Assembly (NCBI RefSeq): GCF_900115695.1
Contig: NZ_FOXK01000005.1
Span: 372,001 to 436,000 of the forward strand
Length of the DNA stretch: 64,000 nt
Direction of reading: 5' to 3'
Source of the DNA: Ectopseudomonas toyotomiensis
GTDB lineage: Bacteria; Pseudomonadota; Gammaproteobacteria; Pseudomonadales; Pseudomonadaceae
This document shows, piece by piece, positions 25,226 through 34,009 of the stretch. A program made the translations under genes and the position numbers. Each line of letters starts with the position of its first letter. The first letter of the stretch is position 1. The notes under the pieces were generated by a model. It made no database searches, was not told the DNA's origin, and worked only from the letters and a program-made list of their open reading frames with translations.

Positions 25226-26242
25226 TCAGTTGAGAATCAGCAGCGATGGGTACTCTTGTAGCTGCGCCGAGGTCACCTGCGCCAGCGAGCGCATGATGTC
25301 GGCGGGGTCGCTTAGGCGATAGTTGCCGGTGATGCGCAGATCATCCAGTTCGGCGTTGCGGTTGATGATCCAGCCGGGGTAGTAGCGGCGCAGTTCAGCC
25401 AGCACTTCGTGCAAAGGGCGGTCATCGAAGATCAGACGGCCGTGAACCCACGCCAGCTGATGGGCTGTGGCGCCGTGGATGCGCTTGCCGACACCGTCCG
25501 GGCCAACGCGGATGCTGTCGCCGCTTGCCAGGTAGATGCGCGTGTCGTTGCCGCGCGCATGCACCTCGATCTCGCCGCGTTCGACGCTGACTTCGGCGGC
25601 ATCGTCGAGATAGCGCACGGAGAATGCGGTGCCGCGTACCGATATCAGAACGGGGCCAGCGGTCACCTGAAATGGACGACTGCTGTCCTTGGTGACATCG
25701 AAATAGGCTTCGCCTCTGAGCAGTTGCGTGACGCGCTGACTCGCGTCGATCTGGCTGGAGAATGCACTGCCGGTGTTGAGCAGTACGTGCGAGCCATCGG
25801 CCAGATCCAGACTCTGGCGCTGGCCAACGGCCGTGACATGATCGGCGCGCAGGCGCAGCAGCAGATCACTTTGAAGGGTGATGCCGACCACCAGCAGCAG
25901 CGAGGCGGCGATCGCCAGTGCCCCCCTGATGCGCCGCGAGCGCTTGGGCGCCGGTTGCCTGCGCTGCTGCAGGCGCGCGGCTGCGCTGACCAGTGTGGGC
26001 GATTGCCAGCACTGCTGCACGCGCCCGAATGCCTCGGCATTGGCAGGGGAGGCGGCCAGCCACTCGGCGAATCGCGCCCGGCAATCATCGTCCGCATTTT
26101 CCAGCAGAAGCAGCCAGTCCAGCGCCTGGCTCAGCGATTCGTCGCTGTCGGTGGGGGTTCCCTGCTGCTGGTGCATCGGGCTGCTCTCGAAACCGGGGGG
26201 CAATATTCTGGCCGAAGGTGCGGGGGAACGATAGTCGCTCAT
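25226..26242 (-). CDS. hxuR: FecR-family anti-sigma factor
   Basis: The protein has 338 residues from the ATG at 26242, which overlaps the hxuI stop (ATGA), so translation is coupled. The cytoplasmic N-terminal part (SQALDWLLLLENADDDCRARFAEWLAASPANAEAFGRVQQCW) is the FecR_N sigma-binding domain. One membrane helix follows (IRGALAIAASLLLVVGITL, about 118-136), then the FecR periplasmic domain (GQRQSLDLADGSHVLLNTGSAF...GEAYFDVTKDSSRPFQVTAGPVLISVRGTAFSV). The C-terminal LHEVLAELRRYYPGWIINRNAELDDLRITGNYRLSDPADIMRSLAQ contacts the receptor STN domain in FecA-type systems. It passes the heme signal from HxuA to HxuI. Confidence 0.85.
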   Translation of the reverse strand: MSDYRSPAPSARILPPGFESSPMHQQQGTPTDSDESLSQALDWLLLLENADDDCRARFAEWLAASPANAEAFGRVQQCWQSPTLVSAAARLQQRRQPAPKRSRRIRGALAIAASLLLVVGITLQSDLLLRLRADHVTAVGQRQSLDLADGSHVLLNTGSAFSSQIDASQRVTQLLRGEAYFDVTKDSSRPFQVTAGPVLISVRGTAFSVRYLDDAAEVSVERGEIEVHARGNDTRIYLASGDSIRVGPDGVGKRIHGATAHQLAWVHGRLIFDDRPLHEVLAELRRYYPGWIINRNAELDDLRITGNYRLSDPADIMRSLAQVTSAQLQEYPSLLILN

Positions 26243-26760
26243 GTCGGAGGCGCGAGGCGCTCGATCAGTGTCATGCACAGGGTCATGATCAGTTTCAGTT
26301 CTTTCTGCACCGTGCTGGTCGATACACCGAGCTCTGCAGCGATCTCCGCGTAACCCTGGCCATGCAGACGGCTGAGGATGAAGATGCGTTGCTGGCGTTC
26401 GCTCAACTGCTCCAGTGTGTTGCCCAGTCGTTGCAGCAGGCGTTCGGCGTGCAGACTGTCTTCGCTGGATGAACCCGGAGCGGGAACAGCCTGCATGATT
26501 TCGTCCGGCACGTCGTCGAGCATGGTGCGCGACTGCATGCGCTCGCGGCGCAAGTGGTCGAGCGCCAGATTGCGACCCGTCTGGAAGAGAAAGGGCTCGA
26601 GGTGATCGACCGGTTTGTCGCGCAGGCTACGGGCGACCCGCAGGTAGGTTTCCTGCACCAGCTCCTCGGCGATGCTGGCGTTCTTGACGATTTTCACCAG
26701 CGTGCGCAACAGCGGGGTGCGCTGGCTGATGAATACGCTGTCTAGATTGGGGATGGTCAC
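26239..26760 (-). CDS. hxuI: FecI-family ECF sigma factor
   Basis: The protein has 173 residues from the GTG at 26760 (VTIPNLDSVFISQRTPLLRTLVKIVKNASIAEELVQETYLRVARSL). The frame is open to an ATG at 26802, but that start lies inside the Fur-like box at 26788-26806, so the GTG is preferred. Sigma region 2 is about 15-85 and region 4 about 105-165 (LEQLSERQQRIFILSRLHGQGYAEIAAELGVSTSTVQKELKLIMTLCM). It should direct RNA polymerase to hxuA when heme is present, and be held back by HxuR. Confidence 0.85.
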   Translation of the reverse strand: MTIPNLDSVFISQRTPLLRTLVKIVKNASIAEELVQETYLRVARSLRDKPVDHLEPFLFQTGRNLALDHLRRERMQSRTMLDDVPDEIMQAVPAPGSSSEDSLHAERLLQRLGNTLEQLSERQQRIFILSRLHGQGYAEIAAELGVSTSTVQKELKLIMTLCMTLIERLAPPT

Positions 26761-26787
26761 TGGCAAGCCTGGTTCGCCGACTACGAT

Positions 26788-26806
26788 GTGAATAATAATC
26801 ACTTTT
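26788..26806. promoter_or_regulatory. Fur box upstream of hxuI
   Basis: GTGAATAATAATCACTTTT agrees with the 19-bp Fur consensus at 13 of 19 positions by eye. It lies 28 bases before the hxuI GTG and about 190 bases before the heme oxygenase gene, so iron repression of hxuI is likely. Confidence 0.6.
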
Positions 26807-26996
26807 AATAAGGCCGGCTAGCGAGCGCAGCAGGAAGCCCTTCTGCAGCGCCATATCCCCGTTTCGCTTTATTTTTACGGAGCTTGGCAGGTTCGTTCGT
26901 CTTTATAAGGCAGTGGCGGTCGAACGTCCTGCGCGCTTCATCGAGCGGTGCAGAGACGGGCTGCCTTACTTCATGCCAGTAATCAGCGAGCTTTCC

Positions 26997-27587
26997 ATGA
27001 CCGCCTCTTCGCAACTGTCCCATCCGCTGCGTTCGCAGCGCCTGAACCAGATCACCCACGAGCCGCACAGTCACCTCGACAACCTGGTCAAGAGCCATGA
27101 TCCTTTCGCTAGCCCTGAGCGATTTTCCCATTTCGTGGCCGCCCAGTATCTGTTCCAGCGTGACCTGGAAAAACTCTATAACGACCCGGAGTTGATCAAG
27201 CTGGTGCCTGATCTGCCGCAGCGCTGCCGCGTCCAGCAGGCTGTGCTGGACCTGGCCGATCTACAGCGCGCGCTGCCTGAGGGCGATGACAGCATCCGCA
27301 ACAAGGCCATGGGCATCGGCGAGGCGCTGGCCTGGTTGTTCGTTTCCGAAGGTTCCAAGCTGGGCGCCGCCTTCCTGCTCAAACGCATGCCGGCGCTGGG
27401 CCTCAGTGAAACCTTTGGCGCGCGTCACCTGGGCGAGCCGGAAGGTGGTCGTGCGCAGGGCTGGAAGGCCTTTACCGCCGTGCTCGACAGCGTCGAGCTG
27501 GATGCCGAGCAGGAGCGTCTGGCCGAGGCGGCGGCCATCGCGGCCTTCGAGCGCTTTACCGTACACCTGGAACGCTGCTTTGCCTGA
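26997..27587 (+). CDS. hemO: Heme oxygenase (HemO/PigA type)
   Basis: The protein has 196 residues; P. aeruginosa HemO has 198. The start at 26997 (MTASSQLSHPLRSQRLNQITHEPHSHLDNLVKSHDPFAS) aligns with HemO, and His24 in HEPH corresponds to its proximal heme ligand His26. WLFVSEGSKLGAAFLLKR and FGARHLGEPEGGRAQGWKAF are near-identical blocks, including the glycine-rich distal helix. The enzyme opens heme to biliverdin, iron and CO in the cytoplasm. It is divergent from hxuI-hxuR-hxuA, which supplies the substrate. The regiospecific residues of PigA (delta/beta product) cannot be judged here with certainty. Confidence 0.9.
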   Translation: MTASSQLSHPLRSQRLNQITHEPHSHLDNLVKSHDPFASPERFSHFVAAQYLFQRDLEKLYNDPELIKLVPDLPQRCRVQQAVLDLADLQRALPEGDDSIRNKAMGIGEALAWLFVSEGSKLGAAFLLKRMPALGLSETFGARHLGEPEGGRAQGWKAFTAVLDSVELDAEQERLAEAAAIAAFERFTVHLERCFA

Positions 27588-27978
27588 AGCCACCCTGGCG
27601 CGTTCGGCCTGGCAGCGCTGGCTATGGCTGCTGCTGGCTTACCTGAGCATCGGCATGGCCATGCTCGGGGTGATACTGCCGGGCCTGCCCACCACCGAGT
27701 TCGTCCTGCTGGCGGCATGGGCGGCGTCGCGCAGTTCGCCGCGCCTGGCCGCCTGGCTGGAGAATCATCGGGTGTTCGGCCCGCTGCTGCGTGACTGGAA
27801 AAACGGCGGCCTGATCGCCCGGCGCACCAAGTGGGTGGCCAGTGGCAGCATGCTGCTGGCGCTGACCATCCTGCTGCTGACCGTCAATCATCTGCCTTCC
27901 GTGCTGTTCGCTGCTGCCGGCATGAGTTGCGGCGCGTTGTTTATCTGGACGCGGCCGGAAAAACCCAGAGCCAGGTAG
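27580..27978 (+). CDS. DUF454/YbaN family inner-membrane protein
   Basis: The protein has 132 residues from a TTG at 27580, which overlaps the last codons of hemO; no ATG or GTG is available before the conserved region. It contains two to three membrane segments: WLWLLLAYLSIGMAMLGVILPGLPTTEFVLLAAWAASRSS, the family hallmark PGLPTTEF, and VASGSMLLALTILLLTVNHLPSVLFAAAGM. RVFGPLLRDWKNGG is another conserved block. The overlap with hemO implies coupled translation and suggests, but does not prove, a role in heme or iron handling. Confidence 0.8.
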   Translation: MPEATLARSAWQRWLWLLLAYLSIGMAMLGVILPGLPTTEFVLLAAWAASRSSPRLAAWLENHRVFGPLLRDWKNGGLIARRTKWVASGSMLLALTILLLTVNHLPSVLFAAAGMSCGALFIWTRPEKPRAR

Positions 27979-28075
27979 GGTGCGCCGTGCGCACCGACGA
28001 TTTCGGACGATCGTAGTCCGGATGCAATCCGGGGCGGTGGCTGCGTTGCGCCCCGGTGCGCACGGCGCACCCCAC
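27975..28075. repeat. Composite repeat: gtagggtgcgc arms flanking an atccgg...ccggg unit
   Basis: Outer arms 27975-27995 and 28055-28075 belong to the 421-486 family. Inside, 28013-28033 (gtagtccggatgcaatccggg) resembles half of the repeat at 31811-31871, so two repeat families are nested here. Confidence 0.65.
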
Positions 28076-28098
28076 GGGTTGGCCGACACATTCCACGC

Positions 28099-28134
28099 AT
28101 AAAAATGCCGCGCAGCTTTGCAGCGGCGCGGCAT
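28099..28134 (-). terminator. Intrinsic terminator of the met operon
   Basis: On the minus strand, atgccgcgc...gcgcggcat is followed by TTTTTATGC, 22 bases after the metQ stop. Confidence 0.85.
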
Positions 28135-28155
28135 CGGGTACAGCGTCAGCGGCGA

Positions 28156-28926
28156 TCAGAACGCCGGCACGACGGCGCCTTTGTACTTCTCTTCGATGAA
28201 CTGCTTGACCTCGGCGCTATGCAGGGCCTTGACCAGCTTCTGCACGGCGTCGCTGTCCTTGTTGTCGGCGCGGGTCACCAGGATGTTGACGTACGGCGAG
28301 TCGCTGCCTTCGATGGCCAGGGCGTCCTGGGTCGGGTTCAGCTTGGCTTCCAGGGCGTAGTTGGTGTTGATCAGGGCGAGGTCGACCTGGCTCAGCACGC
28401 GCGGCAGAGTGGCCGCTTCCAGTTCACGCACCTTGATCGCCTTGGGGTTCTCGACGATGTCCTTCGGCGTGGCGAGGATGCCGGCTTCCGGCTTGAGCGT
28501 GATCACGCCGGCCTTCTGCAGCAGCAGCAGAGCGCGGCCGCCGTTGGTGGCGTCGTTGGGGATGGCCACGGTGGCGCCTTGCGGCAGCTCGTTCAGGTTC
28601 TTGATCTTGCTGGAGTAGGCGCCGAAGGGCTCGACGTGCACACCAGCAACGCTGACCAGCTCGGTCTTGCGGCTGGCATTGAACTCGTCCAGATACGGCT
28701 GGTGCTGGAAGAAGTTGGCGTCGAGGTTCTTCTGCTGCACCTGCAGGTTGGGCTGCACGTAATCGGTGAACACGCGCACCTTCAGCTCCACGCCTTCTTT
28801 GGCCAGGGCCGGTTTGACGAATTCGAGGATCTCCGCGTGCGGCACCGGGGTGGCGGCGACGTTGAGGGTTTCGGCCTGGGCCGAGAAAGCCGCGCAGGCG
28901 GCGATGGCAGTCAGCAGCTTCTTCAT
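28156..28926 (-). CDS. metQ: Methionine ABC transporter, substrate-binding protein
   Basis: The protein has 256 residues from the ATG at 28926 (MKKLLTAIAACAAFSAQAETLNVAATPVPHAEILEFVKPALAKEGVELKVRVFTDYVQPN). The signal peptide ends AQA|E; there is no lipobox Cys, so unlike E. coli MetQ it is probably soluble in the periplasm. NlpA/MetQ family blocks are ANFFQHQPYLDEFN, GVHVEPFGAYSSKIKNL, IPNDATNGGRALLLLQKAGVI and DLALINTNYAL. It is the last gene of metN-metI-metQ and delivers D- or L-methionine to MetI. Confidence 0.9.
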   Translation of the reverse strand: MKKLLTAIAACAAFSAQAETLNVAATPVPHAEILEFVKPALAKEGVELKVRVFTDYVQPNLQVQQKNLDANFFQHQPYLDEFNASRKTELVSVAGVHVEPFGAYSSKIKNLNELPQGATVAIPNDATNGGRALLLLQKAGVITLKPEAGILATPKDIVENPKAIKVRELEAATLPRVLSQVDLALINTNYALEAKLNPTQDALAIEGSDSPYVNILVTRADNKDSDAVQKLVKALHSAEVKQFIEEKYKGAVVPAF

Positions 28927-28990
28927 TTCAAGGTTCCTTTTGGGAAGGTTGGCGCGGTTCTCGCGGGTGGCGAGTCGCCGCTTTTCATAA

Positions 28991-29659
28991 TCACTTGCGA
29001 GAAAAATGTACGACGAGGCGATCACCGACCATCTGCAGCACCTGCACCAGAATCAGCAGCAGGATCACGGTCACGGCCATCACGTCCGGCTGGTAGCGCT
29101 GGTAGCCATAGCGCACGGCCAGGTCGCCGAGGCCACCGCCGCCGATCAGGCCGCTCATGGCGGTGTAGGACACCAGGGTAATCGCGGTGACGGTAGTGGC
29201 CGCGAGCAGGCCGGGCAACGCCTCGGGCAACAGCGCGCGGGTGATGATCTGCCAGGTAGTGGCACCCATGGCCTGGGTCGCTTCGATGATGCCGCGCTCG
29301 ACCTCGCGCAGGGCGGTTTCCACCAGGCGGGCGAAGAACGGCGTGGCGCCGACCACCAGCGGCGGGATGGCGCCGGCCACGCCCAGCGAGGTGCCGACCA
29401 GCAGCTCGGTGAAGGGGATCATCAGAATCAAGAGGATGACGAAGGGCACCGAGCGCAGGATGTTCACCACCAGCGACAGCGCGCCGTACAGGGCCTTCTG
29501 CTCGAACAACTGGCGCGGACCGGTGAGGAACAGCAGCACGCCGAGCGGCAGGCCGAGCAGCACGGTGAACAGCATCGAGCCGAGCAGCATGTTCAGAGTG
29601 TCGAGGCTGGCCTGCCAGATTTCCGGCCAGAACACGTTGGGTAGCAGTTGTTCGAGCAT
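28991..29659 (-). CDS. metI: Methionine ABC transporter, permease
   Basis: The protein has 222 residues with five membrane segments (for example LNMLLGSMLFTVLLGLPLGVLLFL, LSLVVNILRSVPFVILLILMIPF, VTAITLVSYTAMSGLIGGGGLGDLAVR, VMAVTVILLLILVQVLQMVGD). The EAA loop ATQAMGATTWQIITRALLPEALPGLL docks MetN. Its ATG overlaps the metN stop (ATGA). A 64-base gap follows before metQ. Confidence 0.92.
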   Translation of the reverse strand: MLEQLLPNVFWPEIWQASLDTLNMLLGSMLFTVLLGLPLGVLLFLTGPRQLFEQKALYGALSLVVNILRSVPFVILLILMIPFTELLVGTSLGVAGAIPPLVVGATPFFARLVETALREVERGIIEATQAMGATTWQIITRALLPEALPGLLAATTVTAITLVSYTAMSGLIGGGGLGDLAVRYGYQRYQPDVMAVTVILLLILVQVLQMVGDRLVVHFSRK

Positions 29660-30666
29660 CAGCGCAGTACCTCCAGATGCACGTCGGCGGCTTCGAAGCG
29701 CGCCAGCGCGGCGTCGATGTCGCCACCGGTCAGGGCCAGGGTGAGCTGGCCGTAGGGGGTGTCCTTGATGCGGTCGATGCGCCCGGCAAGGATGCTGTAG
29801 TCCACACCGGCCTCGCGGGCCACGGTGCCCAGCAGCGGGGCGTAGGTGGCTTCGCCCTGGAAGGTCAGGCGCAGGATGCGGCCTTCGACATGGGCAAAGT
29901 CATCGCGTTGCTCGGCCTCGTCGACATGCTCGGACTCCTGCACGAAGCGCCGCGTGGTCGGGTGCTGCGGGTGCAGGAACACCTCGGCCACCGGGCCTTC
30001 CTCGACAATGACACCAGCATCCATCACCGCCACGCGGTCGCAGACGCGGCGGATCACGTCCATCTCATGGGTGATCAGCACGATGGTCAGGCCCAGTTCA
30101 CGGTTGATCTCGGCCAGCAGTTGCAACACGGCGGTGGTGGTCTGCGGGTCGAGGGCACTGGTGGCCTCGTCGCACAACAGGATCTTCGGCCGGGTGCTCA
30201 GCGCACGGGCGATGCCGACGCGCTGCTTCTGCCCGCCGGAGAGCTGCGCCGGGTATTTGTTGGCATGATCCTGCAGGCCGACGCGGGCCAGTAGTTCGGC
30301 GACGCGGGCGTCGATCTCGGCGCGGCTCAGCTCGCCGGCCAGGCGCAGCGGCATCGCGATGTTGTCGGCCACGGTCTTCGACGACAGCAGGTTGAAGTGC
30401 TGGAAGATCATCCCGACCTGCTGGCGGAAGCGGCGCAGGCCGGTGGCATCGAGGGCGGTGACGTCGACGCCGTCGATCTCGATGCGACCGCCCGAGGGTT
30501 CCTCCAAACGGTTGATCAGGCGCAGCAGGGTGCTCTTGCCGGCGCCGGAGTGGCCGATGATGCCGAAAACCTGGCCGCTGCCGACCTGCAGCGTGGTGGG
30601 CTGCAGCGCCGGAATCTCGCGACCGGCGACGCGGTAGGCTTTGTGGACGGATTGAAACTGGATCAC
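29659..30666 (-). CDS. metN: Methionine ABC transporter, ATP-binding protein
   Basis: The protein has 335 residues, starting GTG at 30666 ([22 protein letters not shown]), which matches the family N-terminus; the frame continues upstream without a better start. Walker A is GHSGAGKST (38-46); [15 protein letters not shown] and [15 protein letters not shown] are the signature and Walker B; THEMDVI is the H-loop. After residue 245 comes the NIL domain ([32 protein letters not shown]...), which binds methionine and inhibits transport. The 172-base gap upstream probably holds the operon promoter; I could not pick boxes with confidence. Confidence 0.92.
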   Translation of the reverse strand: MIQFQSVHKAYRVAGREIPALQPTTLQVGSGQVFGIIGHSGAGKSTLLRLINRLEEPSGGRIEIDGVDVTALDATGLRRFRQQVGMIFQHFNLLSSKTVADNIAMPLRLAGELSRAEIDARVAELLARVGLQDHANKYPAQLSGGQKQRVGIARALSTRPKILLCDEATSALDPQTTTAVLQLLAEINRELGLTIVLITHEMDVIRRVCDRVAVMDAGVIVEEGPVAEVFLHPQHPTTRRFVQESEHVDEAEQRDDFAHVEGRILRLTFQGEATYAPLLGTVAREAGVDYSILAGRIDRIKDTPYGQLTLALTGGDIDAALARFEAADVHLEVLR

Positions 30667-30838
30667 GCGAACGACCTTTTGGGTGTGTTCAAGGGCGGGC
30701 CTCAAGGTGGAAGGGGCCGGCCATCGGGCGCCGGGTGGGGCGCAAAAGGGCGCTAGTTTACCCGGCGGTGTTTAGGCCGAGAAAATCTTTGTTGGCCTAT
30801 GGTTATTACAAAATGGCATTACCGATAAGTAACAGACA

Positions 30839-31684
30839 TCAGCTGCGCTTTGGGCTCAACAGCAGGCGTGGCACCTGTTGCGGAGCGATCTTCTGGCTCA
30901 GCTGCGGACGAAAGCTCGGGTCGAGCTTCTTGATGCGTGCCGAGAGCAGCGCCGCGACCCAGGGATAATCCTTGGCTTCGCGTACTTCGATGCGCACGGC
31001 GCAGCGAAAGGTCACGACATCCGCCGCCACGCTGTCGAGCAGGCGGCGCAGGTTTTCGTTGTCCTGGTTGTCCAGCATAGGCATGGCCACGCTGCTGGTG
31101 GCGGCGTTCGGATCGATCAGGCGCGCTGTGGGCTTGCTCTCGACCACTGGTGCTGGCTGGCTTGCGGCTACCGGAGCGGCTGCTGCCTTGGCCGCTGCCT
31201 GGCGCTCACTGGCCTGGCGCTGCTGGCGCAGTTGCTCCTGGCGCTCGGCATCAAGTTTGGCGGTTGCATCGCGTGCCTGTTGCTCGGCAGCCACCTGGCG
31301 TGCCGTACGGGCGCTGTCGATGGCCTGGTTGAGATCGTGACTCAGGGCCGGCGCCTGCGGCATCAGGCTGCGTGCCTGGCCCAGTGCTTGCGCGGCGCGA
31401 TCCAGATCGCCCTGCTGCAGCGCTTCGCGGCCCTGCTCCATATAGGCTTCAGCCAGCTGCCGCTGGTACTGCTCCAGGCGCGTGTCGCGGCTGGCACGTT
31501 GCTGCAGCGTGCTGAGCTGGCTGCGCGCATCGTCGAGGCGTTCTTCGGCCAGGCTCAGGTCGAGCTGACGGAAGGCAACGACCAGATCGTCGACCGGCGG
31601 GAGACTGTGCTGCTGGCTGCTCTGGCAACCGGCCAGAAGTAGAACCAGAAAAAGCGGAAGACCACGAAAAGCGAACGACTTCAT
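30839..31684 (-). CDS. Lipoprotein with coiled-coil/TPR-like region
   Basis: The protein has 281 residues from the ATG at 31684. MKSFAFRGLPLFLVLLLAGC is a lipoprotein signal (LAGC). The middle is helical: DDLVVAFRQLDLSLAEERLDDARSQLSTLQQRA...EAYMEQGREALQQGDLDRAAQALGQARSLMP resembles TPR pairs, followed by a Q/A/E-rich coiled coil (about 125-185). The C-terminal domain (NLRRLLDSVAADVVTFRCAVRIEVREAKDYPWVAALLSARIKKLDPSF) is conserved in the gene that sits between metN and znuB in P. aeruginosa. Function unknown; outer-membrane attachment is likely. Confidence 0.75.
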   Translation of the reverse strand: MKSFAFRGLPLFLVLLLAGCQSSQQHSLPPVDDLVVAFRQLDLSLAEERLDDARSQLSTLQQRASRDTRLEQYQRQLAEAYMEQGREALQQGDLDRAAQALGQARSLMPQAPALSHDLNQAIDSARTARQVAAEQQARDATAKLDAERQEQLRQQRQASERQAAAKAAAAPVAASQPAPVVESKPTARLIDPNAATSSVAMPMLDNQDNENLRRLLDSVAADVVTFRCAVRIEVREAKDYPWVAALLSARIKKLDPSFRPQLSQKIAPQQVPRLLLSPKRS

Positions 31685-31810
31685 AACTACGCGTCTCGAA
31701 TTGTGCAAAAAACGCGCAATCATACCGGTTTACGGCCTCGATTTCACGCTGTTCGGGGGCCCTTGCCCATTCATGGGAAAGGGCTGGGGGGGAGGTTACA
31801 AAGATGAGCC

Positions 31811-31871
31811 GTAGCCCGGATACAATCCGGGAACAACCTGGCGCAGCTGTCCCGTATTGCATCCGGGCTAC
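31811..31871. repeat. Inverted repeat, gtagcccggatacaatccggg family
   Basis: Arms 31811-31831 and 31851-31871 are reverse complements with few mismatches. A single arm recurs at 34983-34998, at the other end of the znu cluster, and a related one at 28013-28033. It lies between the lipoprotein gene and znuB. The rest of 31685-31884 shows nothing further. Confidence 0.7.
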
Positions 31872-31884
31872 GCGCGATGCGCCG

Positions 31885-32673
31885 TCAACCGCTGCGCTTG
31901 GGTAATGCGAAACTGGCCAGGAACAACGCAGCGGCACTGACCACGATGGACGGCCCGGCCGGGGTGTCCTGATACCAGGACAGCGCCAGGCCGCAGCACA
32001 CCGCCAGCAGGCCGAGCAGGCTGGCGCCGACGGCCATCTGCTCCGGTGTACGTGCGTGGCGCTGGGCAGCGGCGGCGGGGATGATCAGCAGCGAGGTGAT
32101 CAGCAATACGCCGACGATCTTCATCGCCACGGCGATCACTACGGCAATCAGCAGCATCAGGGCCAGGCGAATCGCCGCCACCGGCAGGCCTTCGACCCGC
32201 GCCAGTTCCTCGTGCACCGTGATCGCCAGCAGCGGCCGCCACAGCCAGGCCAGTAGCGCCAGCACCAGCGCGCTGCCGCCGATGATCCAGGCCAGGTCGG
32301 TGGGGCTGACGGCGAGCAGGTCGCCGAACAGGTAGCTCATCAGGTCGATGCGCACGTCATGCATGAAACTCAGCGCCACTAGGCCCAGCGACAGGGTGCT
32401 GTGGGCGAGGATGCCCAGCAGGGTGTCGGAGGCCAGCGGCTGGCGCTGCTGCAGGGTCACCAGCAGCACGGCGAGCAGCACGCAGCCGACGGTCACCGTC
32501 AGGGTCGGGCTGACGTCCAGCATCAGCCCCAATGCCACGCCAAGCAGGGCAGCATGGGACAGGGTGTCGCCAAAATAGGCCATGCGCCGCCACACCACGA
32601 AGGAGCCGAGCGGGCCGGCCACCAGGGCCAGGGTCAGGCCGGCGAGCAGGGCGTTGAGCAGGAAATCGGGCAT
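31885..32673 (-). CDS. znuB: Zinc ABC transporter, permease
   Basis: The protein has 262 residues from the ATG at 32673, which overlaps the znuC stop (ATGA); an upstream in-frame ATG at 32685 lies inside znuC. Seven to eight membrane segments are visible (FLLNALLAGLTLALVAGPLGSFVVW, TLTVTVGCVLLAVLLVTL, LAWIIGGSALVLALLAWLW, ALMLLIAVVIAVAMKIVGVLLITSLLIIPAAAAQ, VVSAAALFLASFAL). RMAYFGDTLSHAALLGVALG is the metal-permease signature. It imports Zn2+ handed over by ZnuA, using ZnuC. Confidence 0.93.
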   Translation of the reverse strand: MPDFLLNALLAGLTLALVAGPLGSFVVWRRMAYFGDTLSHAALLGVALGLMLDVSPTLTVTVGCVLLAVLLVTLQQRQPLASDTLLGILAHSTLSLGLVALSFMHDVRIDLMSYLFGDLLAVSPTDLAWIIGGSALVLALLAWLWRPLLAITVHEELARVEGLPVAAIRLALMLLIAVVIAVAMKIVGVLLITSLLIIPAAAAQRHARTPEQMAVGASLLGLLAVCCGLALSWYQDTPAGPSIVVSAAALFLASFALPKRSG

Positions 32674-33461
32674 CAGTGTTTGCAACCAGGGCCGTGAACG
32701 TGAGCCGGGCCGTGGATGGTCAGGCCTGGCTGAACCACGCCGCCATGCAGGTCGTGAGCGTGGTCATGATGGTGGTGGTAGACGGCCAGGCTCTTGGCGT
32801 CCTGGCCGAACAGTTCGATAAAAGCCGGGTCGCCACTGACCTGTTCCGGGTGGCCGGAGCAGCACACGTGGCGGTTGAGGCAGACCACCTGGTCGGTGGC
32901 GCTCATCACCAGGTGCAGATCGTGCGACACCATCAGCACGCCGCAACCGTGGCGCTCGCGCAGCCGCGAGATCAGCCGGTACAGCTCGGCCTGGCCGGCG
33001 ACATCGACGCCCTGCACCGGCTCGTCGAGCACCAGCAGTTGCGGCTCGCGCAGCAGGGCGCGGGCCAGCAGCACGCGCTGCATCTCGCCCCCGGAAATGC
33101 TCTGCAGCGGGCTGTCGGTCACCTGTTCGGCACCGACCTCGGCCAGCGCTGCCTGAGCGCGAGTGCGATCCACACCCGGCACCAGACGCAGGAAACGCAG
33201 CACCGACAGCGGCAGGGTGGCATCGACATGCAGCTTCTGCGGCATGTAGCCAATGCGCAGGCGTGGGGCCCGGCGCACGTTGCCACGTTCTGGTTGCAGC
33301 AGGCCGAGCACCACGCGCACCAGGGTGGTCTTGCCGGCGCCATTGGGGCCGATCAGGGTGACGATTTCGCCGGGCTGTACGCTCAGCTGCACGTCGTCCA
33401 GCACAGGCTGGCCGTTGAAGCTGACAGCAACCCCATCGAGACGGATCAGCGCGTCGCTCAT
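32673..33461 (-). CDS. znuC: Zinc ABC transporter, ATP-binding protein
   Basis: The protein has 262 residues from the ATG at 33461, overlapping the zur stop (ATGA). Walker A is GPNGAGKTT (38-46), the signature [15 protein letters not shown], Walker [13 protein letters not shown] and the H-loop SHDLHLVM. The C-terminus is His-rich ([14 protein letters not shown]...[13 protein letters not shown]), a frequent trait of zinc ATPases. The gene order zur-znuC-znuB is one coupled operon. Confidence 0.93.
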   Translation of the reverse strand: MSDALIRLDGVAVSFNGQPVLDDVQLSVQPGEIVTLIGPNGAGKTTLVRVVLGLLQPERGNVRRAPRLRIGYMPQKLHVDATLPLSVLRFLRLVPGVDRTRAQAALAEVGAEQVTDSPLQSISGGEMQRVLLARALLREPQLLVLDEPVQGVDVAGQAELYRLISRLRERHGCGVLMVSHDLHLVMSATDQVVCLNRHVCCSGHPEQVSGDPAFIELFGQDAKSLAVYHHHHDHAHDLHGGVVQPGLTIHGPAHVHGPGCKH

Positions 33462-33943
33462 GCCGTGCCCTTGCAGCCTGCGCACAGGCCAACCACTTCC
33501 ACGGTCTGGCTTTCGACGACGAAACCGACGCCGGCTGCACTGTCGACGATGGCCTGACTGATCGCCGGTTGCTCCAGTTCGGTCGCCGCATGGCACGCGC
33601 GGCAGATCAGAAACTGGCCCTGATGCGCATGCTCAGGGTGGCTGCAACCGACGAAGGCGTTGAGCGAGGCGATGCGGTGTACCAGGCCGTTTTCCAGCAG
33701 GAAATCCAGCGCGCGGTAAACCGTCGGTGGTGCGGCGCGGCGACCGTCTTCGTCGCTCAATACGCCGAGAATGTCGTAGGCGCCGAGCGGCTTGTGGCTG
33801 GCCCAGACCAGCTCCAGCACGCGTTTGCGCAGGGCGGTCAGGCGCAGGCCTTGGCGCGCGCAGATGGCCTCAGCCTCGGCCAGGGCATGGCTGACGCAGC
33901 GGGAGTGGTCGTGAGGGCGTGCAGCCAGGGGTGTGTCGGTCAT
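33458..33943 (-). CDS. zur: Zinc uptake regulator, Fur family
   Basis: The protein has 161 residues from the ATG at 33943; a TTG two codons earlier is less likely. The winged helix is about 20-90 ([25 protein letters not shown]...[38 protein letters not shown]). Structural zinc pairs CRAC (about 114-117) and CAGC (C-terminus) are present, and [16 protein letters not shown] supplies regulatory-site ligands. It represses znuA and its own operon when zinc is plentiful, through the dyad at 33970-33982. Confidence 0.92.
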   Translation of the reverse strand: MTDTPLAARPHDHSRCVSHALAEAEAICARQGLRLTALRKRVLELVWASHKPLGAYDILGVLSDEDGRRAAPPTVYRALDFLLENGLVHRIASLNAFVGCSHPEHAHQGQFLICRACHAATELEQPAISQAIVDSAAGVGFVVESQTVEVVGLCAGCKGTA

Positions 33944-33969
33944 GGGCAAGGACGGCGCTGGTAAGAGAC

Positions 33970-33982
33970 GTTATTATATTAC
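33970..33982. promoter_or_regulatory. Zur box between zur and znuA
   Basis: GTTATTATATTAC matches the GTTATANTATAAC core of the gammaproteobacterial Zur box at 10 of the 12 specified positions. It lies 27 bases upstream of both divergent starts, placing both transcripts under Zur. Confidence 0.75.
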
Positions 33983-34009
33983 CCGTTCAATTCCATCCGA
34001 GTATGCCCC

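Noticed and set aside
32674..32685. Upstream ATG of znuB at 32685
   Set aside because: The ATG at 32673 forms the ATGA overlap with znuC, as znuC does with zur.
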